NCBI GenBank assembly: GCA_902775025.1
Contig: CACYKP010000008.1
Location: 1-64,000 of the forward strand
Direction of reading: 5' to 3'
Source: an uncultured bacterium
Lineage (GTDB): Bacteria > Cyanobacteriota > Vampirovibrionia > Gastranaerophilales > Gastranaerophilaceae
Length of the DNA: 64,000 bases
Below are positions 19,062-27,780 of this stretch, piece by piece. Positions within the stretch are counted from its first letter, which is position 1. The number at the start of each line of letters is the position of its first letter. The notes under the pieces are model-generated. The model was not told the DNA's origin, did no database searches, and saw only the letters and a list, made by a program, of their open reading frames with translations. The translations under genes and the position numbers were made by a program.

Positions 19062-19138
19062 CTTTCAAACCTCACGATTATTTATCCCTATTTTAGCATT
19101 AAATCTGATTTTGTGGAAGAAGAAAAGATACACAATTT

Positions 19139-21370
19139 CTATTCTCTATTTAAAGTCAACAAAACTTCTTGCGGAAGGTAAGTGTTTTTAACTGCAGAAT
19201 CTGTATTTGCCATAAAAAATTCAACAGTTTCACCTTCTTGTACACCAAGTTTGTCAAACGGAATGGCAACATCTATAACATCTTCATATACCATTTTTAT
19301 CCCTTCAGGATTATCAAGAGTCCAAATGTCAGGATGTAAAACTGTTGTCATTCTTAGCGGGTACAAAGTATCTTTGATAAGTGTAAGTGTAAGTTCGTGT
19401 TCAAATTTTTCCGTCAAAACAGGATAAGGATTGTCCGTTCTGCTTATTAGTCTGATATGCGCTCTATTTCCTATTCTGCTCGCATTACGAGTATAAATAT
19501 AAAACTGGTTAATTCTGTCAATAAAGCTAATATCACCTGCTCCTTTTGCGACATGAAGCCTAAAATAAATATTATCTTTATCACACCCAAAGTCTATTTT
19601 ATCAACATTTTTGTTTTCCCTGTACACAGGCCCGTCAAGCATACTTATTGTTCCTGCATTGTACCAATCGTCAGAACTGCTGCTCATTCCATCCATAGAT
19701 GGAGTAATACTGCGTTTAGGCAGTTTAAAAGGCATTTCTATCTTGGTAATAATAGAATTGTCTAAGTAAGAAGGATAATCCAAGCCCAGTAAAGTATATA
19801 CGTGTTTTAACCGTTCCCTAAACATATAGTCAAACAAGAAATCTTGACCTGAGTTATTCGGCTCACCATACCACCAAAACCAGTCGCTACCTTGCGCTAT
19901 TAATATCTCACGTTTTGCTTGCAAAAGATTCGGATGATTTTTATTGGATTTTTTAAATGCATTAAAATCATCTTTTGTATTTTTTAGTGCAGACCAAGCT
20001 TTATTTTTTTCAGGTTCCCCAATCCAATATTGAAAAGTTTTATCAATCCAAGAACCTGAATATATTTTTTTAAGACTCTTTTTGTGCTTATCGTTTTCTA
20101 TATAATCGCTTATCAAAACTGTTTCAAGAGTTTCATCATTTTCTATAAGTCCGTATATTTTTTCTAAAAATTCTTTTCCGTCATTCTGATAATTTTCCCA
20201 ACAGTTTTCACAGTCAGCTGCAATTGTTAACAAGTGGGTTTCGTCAGGTGACACAAGAAGTTTATTTTGTATTGTTTTAATTTTCTCATACATATCGCCT
20301 GCAGCCATATCAGGGTTTATTCCTGCATACTCAAAGTTTATAAGATTAGGAATAGAACGGTCACGGAAAACAATATCAATATCTGATTGTTTTGTTTGAT
20401 AATTATAAACCTTCAAAAGATGATAAGGATCAGACATATTACCCTTAAAATCTCTCACAAAATCAAAATTTATAGAACTTGATAAAATTCCTTCATCCGA
20501 TATAGTCCATTTAATACCTTCGTGAGCGAAAACTGTAAGCGTTTTTGGCCCTATACAAAGTTCAGGAGGCCACATTCCTTTCGGACGAACTCCAAAAATG
20601 TCTTCTATTCTGTCCAAAGCAGCTTTAATCTGAGTCCTTGCATCATCGCCCATCCCAAGCCTGTCAGGAAGTCCCGCAGATGTCAATCCTGTTTTTGCAG
20701 AAGATTTTGCATCAATCAGAATCGGTAAAATAGCGTGGTAATAAGGACTTGTTGTAAGTTCTATCCTGCCTTCAGAGATGTATTTTTTAAAGGTTGGAAT
20801 AATTTCCCTTATAATTTGCCTTTGAATATCAAGGATTTCTACCCTATCATCTCTTGTATAACAATATTTCTTGTTCCACAGTTCTTGAAGCCTTGGGTAT
20901 CTTTCATAATGAACAGGATCTATCCAAACAAGGTTGAATACTGCCATCAAATCAGCATATTCTTGAGCATTAAAATCATCTATTCCAAAATTTTCTCTGC
21001 TGAAACGTTTTTGGTATAAATTCCTGTATGTTTCGTTTTTATATACCATTGTTTCAAACTTTGTGTTGAAAAAGTTGTTTATAATAAAAGATTTTTCTTC
21101 ATCACTCAAATTGTCCGTGTCAATTGTAGTAAGCTCTGAGTGAATATCATTAAATCCCTTTTCGCCATAATCTATAATTGCATCTAACAATGCAGGAACA
21201 ATATTAAAATTCAGCTTTAGTTTTGGGAATTTATCCAAAATAAGCGCCATATCAAGATAATCCTTGATGGCATGGAGTCTTACCCAAGGCATTAAATATG
21301 TTCCTTCCAACTCATAAACCGGTTGATGCATGTGCCAATAAATGGCAAGCGATAGTTTTTTCCTGTTCAT
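19139..21370 (-). CDS. Glycoside hydrolase family 57 enzyme (alpha-glucan-active)
   Basis: Retaining alpha-glucan hydrolase or transferase, 743 aa, no signal peptide, so cytoplasmic and probably acting on stored glycogen or imported glucans. The GH57 barrel opens with LAIYWHMHQPVYE. MWPPELCIGP carries the likely Glu nucleophile, and ADCENCWENYQNDG the likely acid Asp. A C-terminal beta-rich region of about 190 residues (from about 560) looks like a DOMON/glucodextranase-type module. Fits with the ROK kinase and sugar-transport genes in the window. Confidence 0.88.
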   Translation of the reverse strand: MNRKKLSLAIYWHMHQPVYELEGTYLMPWVRLHAIKDYLDMALILDKFPKLKLNFNIVPALLDAIIDYGEKGFNDIHSELTTIDTDNLSDEEKSFIINNFFNTKFETMVYKNETYRNLYQKRFSRENFGIDDFNAQEYADLMAVFNLVWIDPVHYERYPRLQELWNKKYCYTRDDRVEILDIQRQIIREIIPTFKKYISEGRIELTTSPYYHAILPILIDAKSSAKTGLTSAGLPDRLGMGDDARTQIKAALDRIEDIFGVRPKGMWPPELCIGPKTLTVFAHEGIKWTISDEGILSSSINFDFVRDFKGNMSDPYHLLKVYNYQTKQSDIDIVFRDRSIPNLINFEYAGINPDMAAGDMYEKIKTIQNKLLVSPDETHLLTIAADCENCWENYQNDGKEFLEKIYGLIENDETLETVLISDYIENDKHKKSLKKIYSGSWIDKTFQYWIGEPEKNKAWSALKNTKDDFNAFKKSNKNHPNLLQAKREILIAQGSDWFWWYGEPNNSGQDFLFDYMFRERLKHVYTLLGLDYPSYLDNSIITKIEMPFKLPKRSITPSMDGMSSSSDDWYNAGTISMLDGPVYRENKNVDKIDFGCDKDNIYFRLHVAKGAGDISFIDRINQFYIYTRNASRIGNRAHIRLISRTDNPYPVLTEKFEHELTLTLIKDTLYPLRMTTVLHPDIWTLDNPEGIKMVYEDVIDVAIPFDKLGVQEGETVEFFMANTDSAVKNTYLPQEVLLTLNRE

Positions 21371-21422
21371 CTTGAGGACTATTATACATTATTTCTGGAA
21401 CTTTCGCAAGGAAAGATATTGT

Positions 21423-22313
21423 TTAAACAATTGTTTTTCTTTTATGAGTTATAACAAAAATTACTCCCAGCAGTATTAATGTAATTCCCAAAATGATTTT
21501 AACCGTTAAAACTTCTTTAAATAAAATAACACCGAAAAACAAGGCTGTTAATGGCTCTAAAGCCCCCAGTATTGCTATTTTTACAGGACCTATTAATTTT
21601 ATTCCTATTGATATTGATTCTAAAGATATTATTGTCGGAAATAGAGCAAGCATAATCGCACAAACTATTGTAATCCAATCGTTGAGAGGTTGAAGCTTGG
21701 TACATAAATCCAGATTCCAAATATACACACTCAAACCCAATAACATGATATAAAAAGTCAGTTTATCAGCTTTTAAATGCTTTATTGCTTTGATTTGCTT
21801 TATTCCTACCATATAAATTGCGTAAGACAAAGATGATAGTAAAACCAAAGCAACACCTTTAATGCTTAAACTTCCGTCAGGCTTTCCCGTGTACAAAAAA
21901 CTTATACCTAAAAGTACCATAAATAATGCAAGCCATACAATACCGGATATTTGTTCTTTAAAAATAAATTTTGATATAAAAGTTACCATAAGCGGATAAG
22001 CAAAAAGAATTGTACAGGCTAAACCGGATTCCATATAATTAAATGCATCAAATAAAAATAATGAAGAAAATGAAAAGATTATTCCTAAAATAAAAAGTAT
22101 TCCAAATTCTTTCAAAGATATTTTTAATGATATTTTTTTATATAAACTAAGCCACAATCCATAAATAATTACCGCAAAAAAATACCTGTAAAATAAAACA
22201 GAATTAACACAAATTCCTCTTGAAAGCATAGGAAGTGCAAACAAAGGGTTTGTGCCATAACTTACTGAGGCAATTATTCCGCTAATGTAACCTTTTAATT
22301 TATAGTTTTTCAT
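21423..22313 (-). CDS. EamA-type drug/metabolite transporter
   Basis: Polytopic protein of 296 aa with ten predicted membrane helices in two repeats of five (residues about 5-140 and 148-290). The second half carries the typical GPVKIAILGALEPLTALFFG and FKEVLT motif. The family exports amino acids, nucleobases or small metabolites; the substrate is unknown. It stands alone between the GH57 gene and an acetyltransferase. Confidence 0.88.
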   Translation of the reverse strand: MKNYKLKGYISGIIASVSYGTNPLFALPMLSRGICVNSVLFYRYFFAVIIYGLWLSLYKKISLKISLKEFGILFILGIIFSFSSLFLFDAFNYMESGLACTILFAYPLMVTFISKFIFKEQISGIVWLALFMVLLGISFLYTGKPDGSLSIKGVALVLLSSLSYAIYMVGIKQIKAIKHLKADKLTFYIMLLGLSVYIWNLDLCTKLQPLNDWITIVCAIMLALFPTIISLESISIGIKLIGPVKIAILGALEPLTALFFGVILFKEVLTVKIILGITLILLGVIFVITHKRKTIV

Positions 22314-22434
22314 AAGTTTTATTTTAAACGAAATATAAATTGACTTAAAAAATAAATAACAAAAAACAAGTATTTATATACGAGAATGATAAAATAGGAA
22401 CTCGATTTACTGTAAAATTATATAGTTACCAAAT

Positions 22435-22986
22435 TTATTGTTCAATCGTACGAATTACTTTTGCAGGGTTACCCACAGCAAGTGAATTTTCCGGAATATC
22501 TTTTGTTACGACTGAACCTGCACCTATTACACATCCATTTCCGATTTTAACCCCCGGAAGAATTATTACGCCGCCGCCAATCCAGCAATTTTGACCTATT
22601 GTAACAGGCTTTGCTGTCTCAATAAAAGTATTTCTTGTTGTGTAATCCAATGGATGAATCGGAGTGTATATTTGAACACTCGGCCCAATAAGAGTATTGT
22701 TACCTATTTTAACGGGTGCTGAATCTAAAATTACACAGTTCATGTTTAAATAAACATTATCACCAAGCTCTATATTACAACCGTAATCACAGTTAAAATT
22801 CGGCGTAATAAAACACTTATCACCCACCTTGGCAATAAGTGTTTTCAATATCTTTTCACGAGCTTGAAAGTCAGGCTCGTTGTTAAATTCTCTTGATAAA
22901 TTCCATGCTTTTTGTCTTAAGCTGACTAAATATTCATCATTTGGGTTGTAATCTTCACCCGAAATCATTTTAGTATATTCTTCCAT
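22435..22986 (-). CDS. Sugar O-acetyltransferase, maltose acetyltransferase type
   Basis: Acetyl-CoA-dependent left-handed beta-helix enzyme. From ATG 22986 it is 183 aa, the usual family length; a longer upstream frame adds an unlikely hydrophobic leader. The N-terminal Mac domain (MISGEDYNPNDEYLVSLRQKA) is followed by hexapeptide repeats, catalytic His in YTPIHPLD, and IGGGVIILPGVKIGNGCVIGAGSVVTKD. Physiological acceptor unknown. No clear Shine-Dalgarno. Confidence 0.9.
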   Translation of the reverse strand: MEEYTKMISGEDYNPNDEYLVSLRQKAWNLSREFNNEPDFQAREKILKTLIAKVGDKCFITPNFNCDYGCNIELGDNVYLNMNCVILDSAPVKIGNNTLIGPSVQIYTPIHPLDYTTRNTFIETAKPVTIGQNCWIGGGVIILPGVKIGNGCVIGAGSVVTKDIPENSLAVGNPAKVIRTIEQ

Positions 22987-23008
22987 AGGAAGATTATACC
23001 AAAACAGT

Positions 23009-23045
23009 AAAACAAAAAACACTTATTACTATAGTAATAAGTGTT
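23009..23045 (-). terminator. Strong rho-independent terminator with 28-bp perfect palindrome
   Basis: Arms 23018-23031 and 23032-23045 are exactly complementary over 14 bp. On the minus strand the hairpin is followed by TTTTTTGTTTT (23009-23019). It ends the transcript of the 58-aa gene at 23073-23249 and isolates it from the acetyltransferase gene. Confidence 0.85.
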
Positions 23046-23072
23046 ATAAACTTGTATTTATTCATATCAAAC

Positions 23073-23249
23073 TTATGCAAAACCGTTTCCAAAAATACTA
23101 TTATTTGCCATGTACCCTCCGCCAGCTTCATTTACTTGCGTTACATTTTTTTCTTGTAATTTTTTTATTTGCAAATATTCATTTATTCGATCCATAGGAC
23201 TTTTGGGAGTGTCGTAATTATAAGCACTTCTGTTATATTCTTTACCCAT
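23073..23249 (-). CDS. Small protein, 58 aa, own transcription unit
   Basis: ATG at 23247-23249 with AAAGGA upstream opens a 58-codon frame starting MGKEYNRSAYNYD and ending SIFGNGFA. A central charged helix (MDRINEYLQIKKLQEK) is followed by a Gly-rich stretch. There is no membrane segment. The gene is real by context: a dedicated promoter (23292-23357) shared with other small genes, a good ribosome site and a strong terminator right after the stop. No family is recognised. Confidence 0.75.
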   Translation of the reverse strand: MGKEYNRSAYNYDTPKSPMDRINEYLQIKKLQEKNVTQVNEAGGGYMANNSIFGNGFA

Positions 23250-23291
23250 TCTATCATTCCTTTCTTCTTGTTATACTCTGTTTGTGTTTGT

Positions 23292-23357
23292 ACATGTATA
23301 TAAAGTATTTTGAGAAGTTTCAATTTCAGATTTGATTAATATTTTTACAAAACTTTA
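23292..23357 (-). promoter_or_regulatory. Three-block promoter shared with the 62012-62182 gene
   Basis: On the minus strand: TAAAGTTTTGTAAAAAT (23341-23357), TGAAATTG (23321-23328) and AATACTTTATATACATGT (23292-23309). The same three blocks stand at identical spacing (20 and 40 bp) upstream of the 56-aa gene starting at 62182. The third block also precedes the small gene at 37101. The form differs from a standard 17-bp-spaced sigma-70 promoter. Confidence 0.65.
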
Positions 23358-23413
23358 CAAACTCAACAACCATATCAAGCCCTTATCAAAAAACATAAAA
23401 ACTTTCTTTTTTA

Positions 23414-23442
23414 TTGAAACCGGATTATTTTCATGTTAGCAT
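23414..23442 (+). promoter_or_regulatory. Promoter of the SRP RNA
   Basis: TTGAAA (23414-23419), a 17-bp spacer and TAGCAT (23437-23442) place the transcript start near 23448, exactly where the RNA's closing helix begins. Confidence 0.7.
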
Positions 23443-23447
23443 TTTAT

Positions 23448-23709
23448 TACCGTACTCCACGGGGATTGTGGCGAATCTCTCGACTTCAGCTGCTTTGAAG
23501 GTGCAGAGCCTGCTGTGAGGGGTATAGTAAAAAGGCGTATGTTTATATGGCTGTTGATAGCTTAAAATATGATGGCGTAAGATATCGAACCGTGTCAGGA
23601 TGGAAACATAGCAGCACTAAGATAACCCTTGCGGGTGTCGTACTTTTAAGAAGTAGGTTATATAACCAAAAACCGTTTTATTTACTTCGATAGGCAGTGG
23701 TACGGTTTT
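23448..23709 (+). ncRNA. ffs: Signal recognition particle RNA, long form
   Basis: The Ffh-binding domain is unmistakable: GTGTCAGG, a GGAAAC tetraloop hairpin, then AGCAGCAC at 23592-23617, giving the symmetric loop of all SRP RNAs. About 145 bases precede it and 90 follow. The ends pair (ACCGTACTCCAC near 23449 with GTGGTACGG near 23698) to close a molecule of about 260 nt, and a TTTTTT tract ends it. The flanking bases (TGTTGA...GAACC before, TAAG after) match the layout of the long Bacillus-type RNA with an Alu-like 5' domain rather than the ~100-nt 4.5S form. Confidence 0.88.
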
Positions 23710-23725
23710 TTATTAAATTTTAATT

Positions 23726-24157
23726 TTATCGAATCTCATTTGGTTGGAATTTGCCGAAGTTATTTAATAATCCGCCTATTGGATACATATTGGAGGTCGG
23801 ATCTTGCATCTCTTGGGGATACATTTTTTGCTGCTCCATAGCTTCCAGTCTGGCATTATAGTCGCTGTTTTTTTGGTATTGTTTTACTTTTAACTCTTGA
23901 TAACAAGCAATTTTTGCATCAGTTTTTTCTACACTTCTGCATTTTTCTATTCCCTTATCAAACTCAGCTTTTCTTTTATACCAATAAGCAATTACATCAT
24001 TAAATTTATTTAAACCCTTTGGTTCTTGAACATTTTCATAAGCTTTTGGAGCAAAATCTTTCCATTGAGGTTCGTCAACACCATTTATAACTTCTTGTTC
24101 CGAAGCAATTACAAATAGCGGTACAAACAGTAATAATATTGTGATAATCTTTTTCAT
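23726..24157 (-). CDS. Exported protein, 143 aa, unknown
   Basis: Start at ATG 24157, which has AAAGGA seven bases upstream and begins the signal peptide MKKIITILLLFVPLFVIAS. The mature part of about 125 residues is hydrophilic. It has two cysteines (KCRSVEKTDAKIACYQEL), likely a disulfide, and a Met/Pro/Gln-rich tail. It ends the minus-strand operon that begins with the aminotransferase. Function unknown. Confidence 0.7.
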   Translation of the reverse strand: MKKIITILLLFVPLFVIASEQEVINGVDEPQWKDFAPKAYENVQEPKGLNKFNDVIAYWYKRKAEFDKGIEKCRSVEKTDAKIACYQELKVKQYQKNSDYNARLEAMEQQKMYPQEMQDPTSNMYPIGGLLNNFGKFQPNEIR

Positions 24158-24187
24158 ATTTTTAATCCTTTTTTCAAAGTATAACAT

Positions 24188-25039
24188 TTATTTTGTTTTT
24201 TCGCTTGTCTCATCCTTGTCAACGATTTCAGCAAGTACGCTTCTGTCAACAACTACATTTTCTATTGCTTCTTCCACGACAGAACAATCTGCCATTTTCT
24301 TTTCATTCTTTAACTCACGCTTAAGAGCTTTTGCATTTTTCTTTTCTATTCTGTGCGCGGCCTGACGTTCAAATCTTGCATTTCTCTCATCAATTTTTTT
24401 AGAAAGTTTTTCAGCTTTCTTTTGAGAAATATCTTTTATTTGTACTTGGTCATCACTTCCTAACTCAATAGGTTTTCCCTTTTGCGGGAACCAGAATATT
24501 GAATTGTCATAAGCATTTCTTACTCCTGCTTTGAACCAATGCGGATGTTTTTTTCTTTGTATTGCACCTTTAATAAAAAAGTATCCGATATCAACTCCCG
24601 GGGCAAATAATGCAGCACCCTGAGTTACAACAATTTCCGTACCCAAAATCCATGCTTCTTTTTTATCAATATCTTCGTGTTTTCTTACTGTTAAATAAAT
24701 ATCTTTATCGGAAACGTCAATTGGTATATCTGAAACGTCTAGCGGAGTATAGCTTACAAGCTTACACAAAATAAGCCCGCCTTTATGCCATCTAAGTTCT
24801 CTTTGAGCTTTTAATATTTTTAATTTTATAAGTGAATTTTCAGGTATTGATATTACATTTGGAATTGTTTTTGCTTGTGTTGTTGTAAAAGTTATTTCAT
24901 CAGGTAAATCTTGATATTTTATCGAAAATTCTTCATTTACATCAGCTCGCATCTTCATATTTGTTTTTGCAAAACAAGATGAAAAAGGCACTATTAATGC
25001 CAAAAACACAATAAAAACCTTTATTAAAAACTCTTTCAT
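24188..25039 (-). CDS. Exported protein with charged C-terminal helix, 283 aa, unknown
   Basis: Signal peptide of about 24 residues (MKEFLIKVFIVFLALIVPF..FA). A beta-rich middle part at about 35-185 has a repeated VSDIPIDVSDKDI-type phrase. The C-terminal third is a Lys/Glu/Arg-rich coiled coil. It lies between a small membrane protein gene and another exported protein gene, all on one strand with short gaps. No family recognised; an envelope role is inferred only from export. Confidence 0.7.
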   Translation of the reverse strand: MKEFLIKVFIVFLALIVPFSSCFAKTNMKMRADVNEEFSIKYQDLPDEITFTTTQAKTIPNVISIPENSLIKLKILKAQRELRWHKGGLILCKLVSYTPLDVSDIPIDVSDKDIYLTVRKHEDIDKKEAWILGTEIVVTQGAALFAPGVDIGYFFIKGAIQRKKHPHWFKAGVRNAYDNSIFWFPQKGKPIELGSDDQVQIKDISQKKAEKLSKKIDERNARFERQAAHRIEKKNAKALKRELKNEKKMADCSVVEEAIENVVVDRSVLAEIVDKDETSEKTK

Positions 25040-25047
25040 TTTTCTAC

Positions 25048-25383
25048 CTATATAAGTATTATAAAAATTACACTTAATATAACACAGAATAATTGAAAAA
25101 TGCTATAAAATTTTAACTTTTTATAAGTTACAAGTTTTCCTATAATGAACGGGGATAGAGTAAAAATAAGCATTATGAATTTAAATTTCATTATCGGAAT
25201 TAAAACACAGAGAACAAATCCAAAAAAAATATAAGCAATAAATAATCCTCCGAGTAATGCCATAAAGGGAGAATTCTTTTTGCTATCCTTAAACAGATTT
25301 GGTAGAAAAGTTCTTAACGAAAATAAAATTGTAAGTAATATACTTATAGATACAAAAATATATTTGGAAATCATTAAATACAT
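25048..25383 (-). CDS. Small integral membrane protein, 111 aa
   Basis: Four predicted membrane helices (about 6-24, 39-60, 64-85, 90-110) with short loops. The ATG has AAGGAG five bases upstream and lies inside the 3' end of the hydrolase gene (10-bp overlap), so translation is coupled. No recognised family. Confidence 0.7.
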   Translation of the reverse strand: MYLMISKYIFVSISILLTILFSLRTFLPNLFKDSKKNSPFMALLGGLFIAYIFFGFVLCVLIPIMKFKFIMLIFTLSPFIIGKLVTYKKLKFYSIFQLFCVILSVIFIILI

Positions 25384-26207
25384 ACAAGCTCCTTTTCTTC
25401 ATTTTTGACTAATAAATGAGAGTTCAAAAATTCAAGAGCTTTATTGAACACAAATTCTTTTTCATTGTCATATAAAACCATGTGGTAGCTATCATATAGT
25501 ATTATTAATTCTTTATCTTCTGAAGATATGTTTTTATAAACGACATTAGCTGATTTTGTACTTGTAATATCATCTTCATGAGAGTGTATTAGAAGTATTG
25601 GCGTTTTAAAGTTATTCAGCTGTTTTCTAACAACAGCCGACAATTTTAAAAGCTCATAAAACCCTGTCATCGGAAAATCATTCATGCCTACATCCCCTTT
25701 TGCAAGAAGTTTTTTTACAATATTTCTTGTTTTAAGGTTCTTTATGCCGTGCGGTTCACATTCAGGATAGTTGTAATAATACCTGACAATTGTTGCTAAC
25801 CCTATAGGTATAAGGCATTTGTACCAAGGAAGTCTCCAACCGTCTAAATAAAGGGTTGTAGATAGTGATATAATTCCTGCAACTTGTTCTTTGTATTTAA
25901 GTCCTATAGCTAGAGCCAAAACTGCACCAAGACATAAACCCGACACAAATACATTTTCGTATTTTGATTTCAAATTTTCAAAATGAGAATATGCAAAATT
26001 AAGCCAGTCTTGATATTTAACAGTATAAATTTCTTCAAATTTTTCACCATGCCCGGGCAAGCATTCAGCAAAAACATCATAACCGTTATTATACAAAAAC
26101 TGACCGTATTTTTTCAATTCAAAAGGACTGCCCGTAAGCCCGTGAAAGAGCAGGACAGCACCTTTTGATTCTATATCTTCATGAATTAGTTCAAAATCTA
26201 ATGACAT
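25374..26207 (-). CDS. Alpha/beta hydrolase with Cys in the nucleophile elbow
   Basis: Carboxylesterase-like protein of 277 aa. The oxyanion segment LLFHGLTGSPFE and the PGHG motif are typical. The nucleophile elbow reads G-L-C92-L-G where most family members have Ser. Candidate acid D212/D213 lies in HEDDITS and the base H242 in DSYHMV, so a Cys-Asp-His triad like that of dienelactone hydrolase is possible. No signal peptide. It follows the aminotransferase gene by 14 bases and overlaps the small membrane protein gene. Confidence 0.8.
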   Translation of the reverse strand: MSLDFELIHEDIESKGAVLLFHGLTGSPFELKKYGQFLYNNGYDVFAECLPGHGEKFEEIYTVKYQDWLNFAYSHFENLKSKYENVFVSGLCLGAVLALAIGLKYKEQVAGIISLSTTLYLDGWRLPWYKCLIPIGLATIVRYYYNYPECEPHGIKNLKTRNIVKKLLAKGDVGMNDFPMTGFYELLKLSAVVRKQLNNFKTPILLIHSHEDDITSTKSANVVYKNISSEDKELIILYDSYHMVLYDNEKEFVFNKALEFLNSHLLVKNEEKELVCI

Positions 26208-26221
26208 CTTGTATTGTCAAC

Positions 26222-27625
26222 CTATTTTGTTAATCTTGTTAATAATTGATCAATCAAATCAATAGCCATTTCGATTTCTTCATCTGTTATATAAAGTTGA
26301 GGAACAAGTGTGATAACGTTTTTGTAGAAACCGCCATTATTAAGAACAAGACCACACTTTTTGCCTTGATAGCTTAAATTACCTTTTAAGCCTTCTTCCT
26401 GCATAGCATCACAAAGTTCTCTGTTTGGAGTAATACCGTCTTTTTGAGTTAATTCAATTCTTAACGCAAAACCGATACCGCCAACATCACCGACTTCAGG
26501 ATATTTATTCTTTAAGTAATTCAAACCGCGCATAAATAATGCTGATTTTCTTTGAATTTCTGATTCTAACTTATGTTCTTCTTCTTCAACTATGTTCATA
26601 ACTTCATAAGCAGCTCTTACACCGATTGGATTAGAACAATAAGTTGAGTGAGCAGAACCCGGAGTGAATACATCAGGAGCGATATATTTTTCCTTAGCCC
26701 AGAAACCTGCAAGCGGATTCATGCCGTTTGTTATTGATTTAGCAAATGTCATAACATCAGGAACAATACCATAATTTTCGATTGCCCAAAGTTTACCCGT
26801 TCTGAACATACCCATTTGAACTTCGTCAATTACTAACATAATACCGTGGTCATCAAGAACTTGTTTCATTTCTTTCCAATACCATTCCGGCGGATTAATA
26901 TAGCCGCCTGTACCTAAAATCGGTTCAGCAAAGAATGCTTTGTATTCACATTCTTTTGTTTTTGGGTCATAAATTGCTTTATATTCACTTTCAAAGTTTC
27001 TTGCAAATTGTTTTACGCAGAAGTGATTACAAGATTCACACTTCATGCCGTAAGGACATCTGAAACAGTATGGGAACGGAACAAAGTTTGCTCTGTCGCC
27101 AAAGTGTCCGTATTTTTCTCTGTAACGGAAACTGGAAGTTATACAAGTTGCAGCAATTGTTCTTCCGTGATAACCACCTTGGAATGCGAACATACCGTTT
27201 CTTTTTGTATAGTTTCTTACAACTTTAATAGCATCTTCATTAGCTTGAGCACCACCTACGTTAAAGTGCATTCTGCCTTTTGTATGAAATCTTTTTTCAA
27301 TCATTTTTTCCATTTTTTCGGATAAAAGTGATTTATATGGTTGTAAAAATTTTGGAGTTAATTGAGGCATTGTATTCATCTGGTCAATAACTGCATTTGT
27401 AATTCTTTGGTTTCTGTAACCAAAGTTAGCAGCTGAATACATCATTTGTAAATCAAGATAAGGTGTGTCGTTAGCATCATACATATATGAGCCTTCACAA
27501 CCTCTGAATACTTTTGGATCAGCTGAATAATGAACAGTATCACCCCAAGAACTGTATTCAGCATCTAATTCTTTTACTTGTTGATCAGATATCATATCTA
27601 CTTTTTCATCTTCTAAACAAATCAT
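26222..27625 (-). CDS. Class III pyridoxal-phosphate aminotransferase
   Basis: Transfers an amino group from an omega-amino or similar donor, 467 aa. The cofactor lysine is K296 in TFAKSITNG; the IDEVQMGMFRTG and GGAQANEDAIK segments bind the cofactor. A cysteine cluster (C187, C190, C196, C199, C203) forms a possible metal site, as in some GABA-type members. AAGGAG precedes the ATG. First gene of a five-gene minus-strand operon. The exact substrate is not determined by context. Confidence 0.88.
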   Translation of the reverse strand: MICLEDEKVDMISDQQVKELDAEYSSWGDTVHYSADPKVFRGCEGSYMYDANDTPYLDLQMMYSAANFGYRNQRITNAVIDQMNTMPQLTPKFLQPYKSLLSEKMEKMIEKRFHTKGRMHFNVGGAQANEDAIKVVRNYTKRNGMFAFQGGYHGRTIAATCITSSFRYREKYGHFGDRANFVPFPYCFRCPYGMKCESCNHFCVKQFARNFESEYKAIYDPKTKECEYKAFFAEPILGTGGYINPPEWYWKEMKQVLDDHGIMLVIDEVQMGMFRTGKLWAIENYGIVPDVMTFAKSITNGMNPLAGFWAKEKYIAPDVFTPGSAHSTYCSNPIGVRAAYEVMNIVEEEEHKLESEIQRKSALFMRGLNYLKNKYPEVGDVGGIGFALRIELTQKDGITPNRELCDAMQEEGLKGNLSYQGKKCGLVLNNGGFYKNVITLVPQLYITDEEIEMAIDLIDQLLTRLTK

Positions 27626-27780
27626 TATATAATTACTCCTTTTATCTTACGACAAGTACAAAATTACCATATTGAAAAATAAAAATCAATAGTCCAACAT
27701 CAGACCATTAACATTTGTAACATTTTTTATTAATCATACAGGCAATTTAAATATTTTAATTTAATTATTATCATAATTTT

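Noticed and set aside
23461-23490. Resemblance of GATTGTGGCGAATCTCTCG to the dispersed repeat at 2169-2193
   Set aside because: The similarity is short and lies within the SRP RNA, whose structure explains the sequence.
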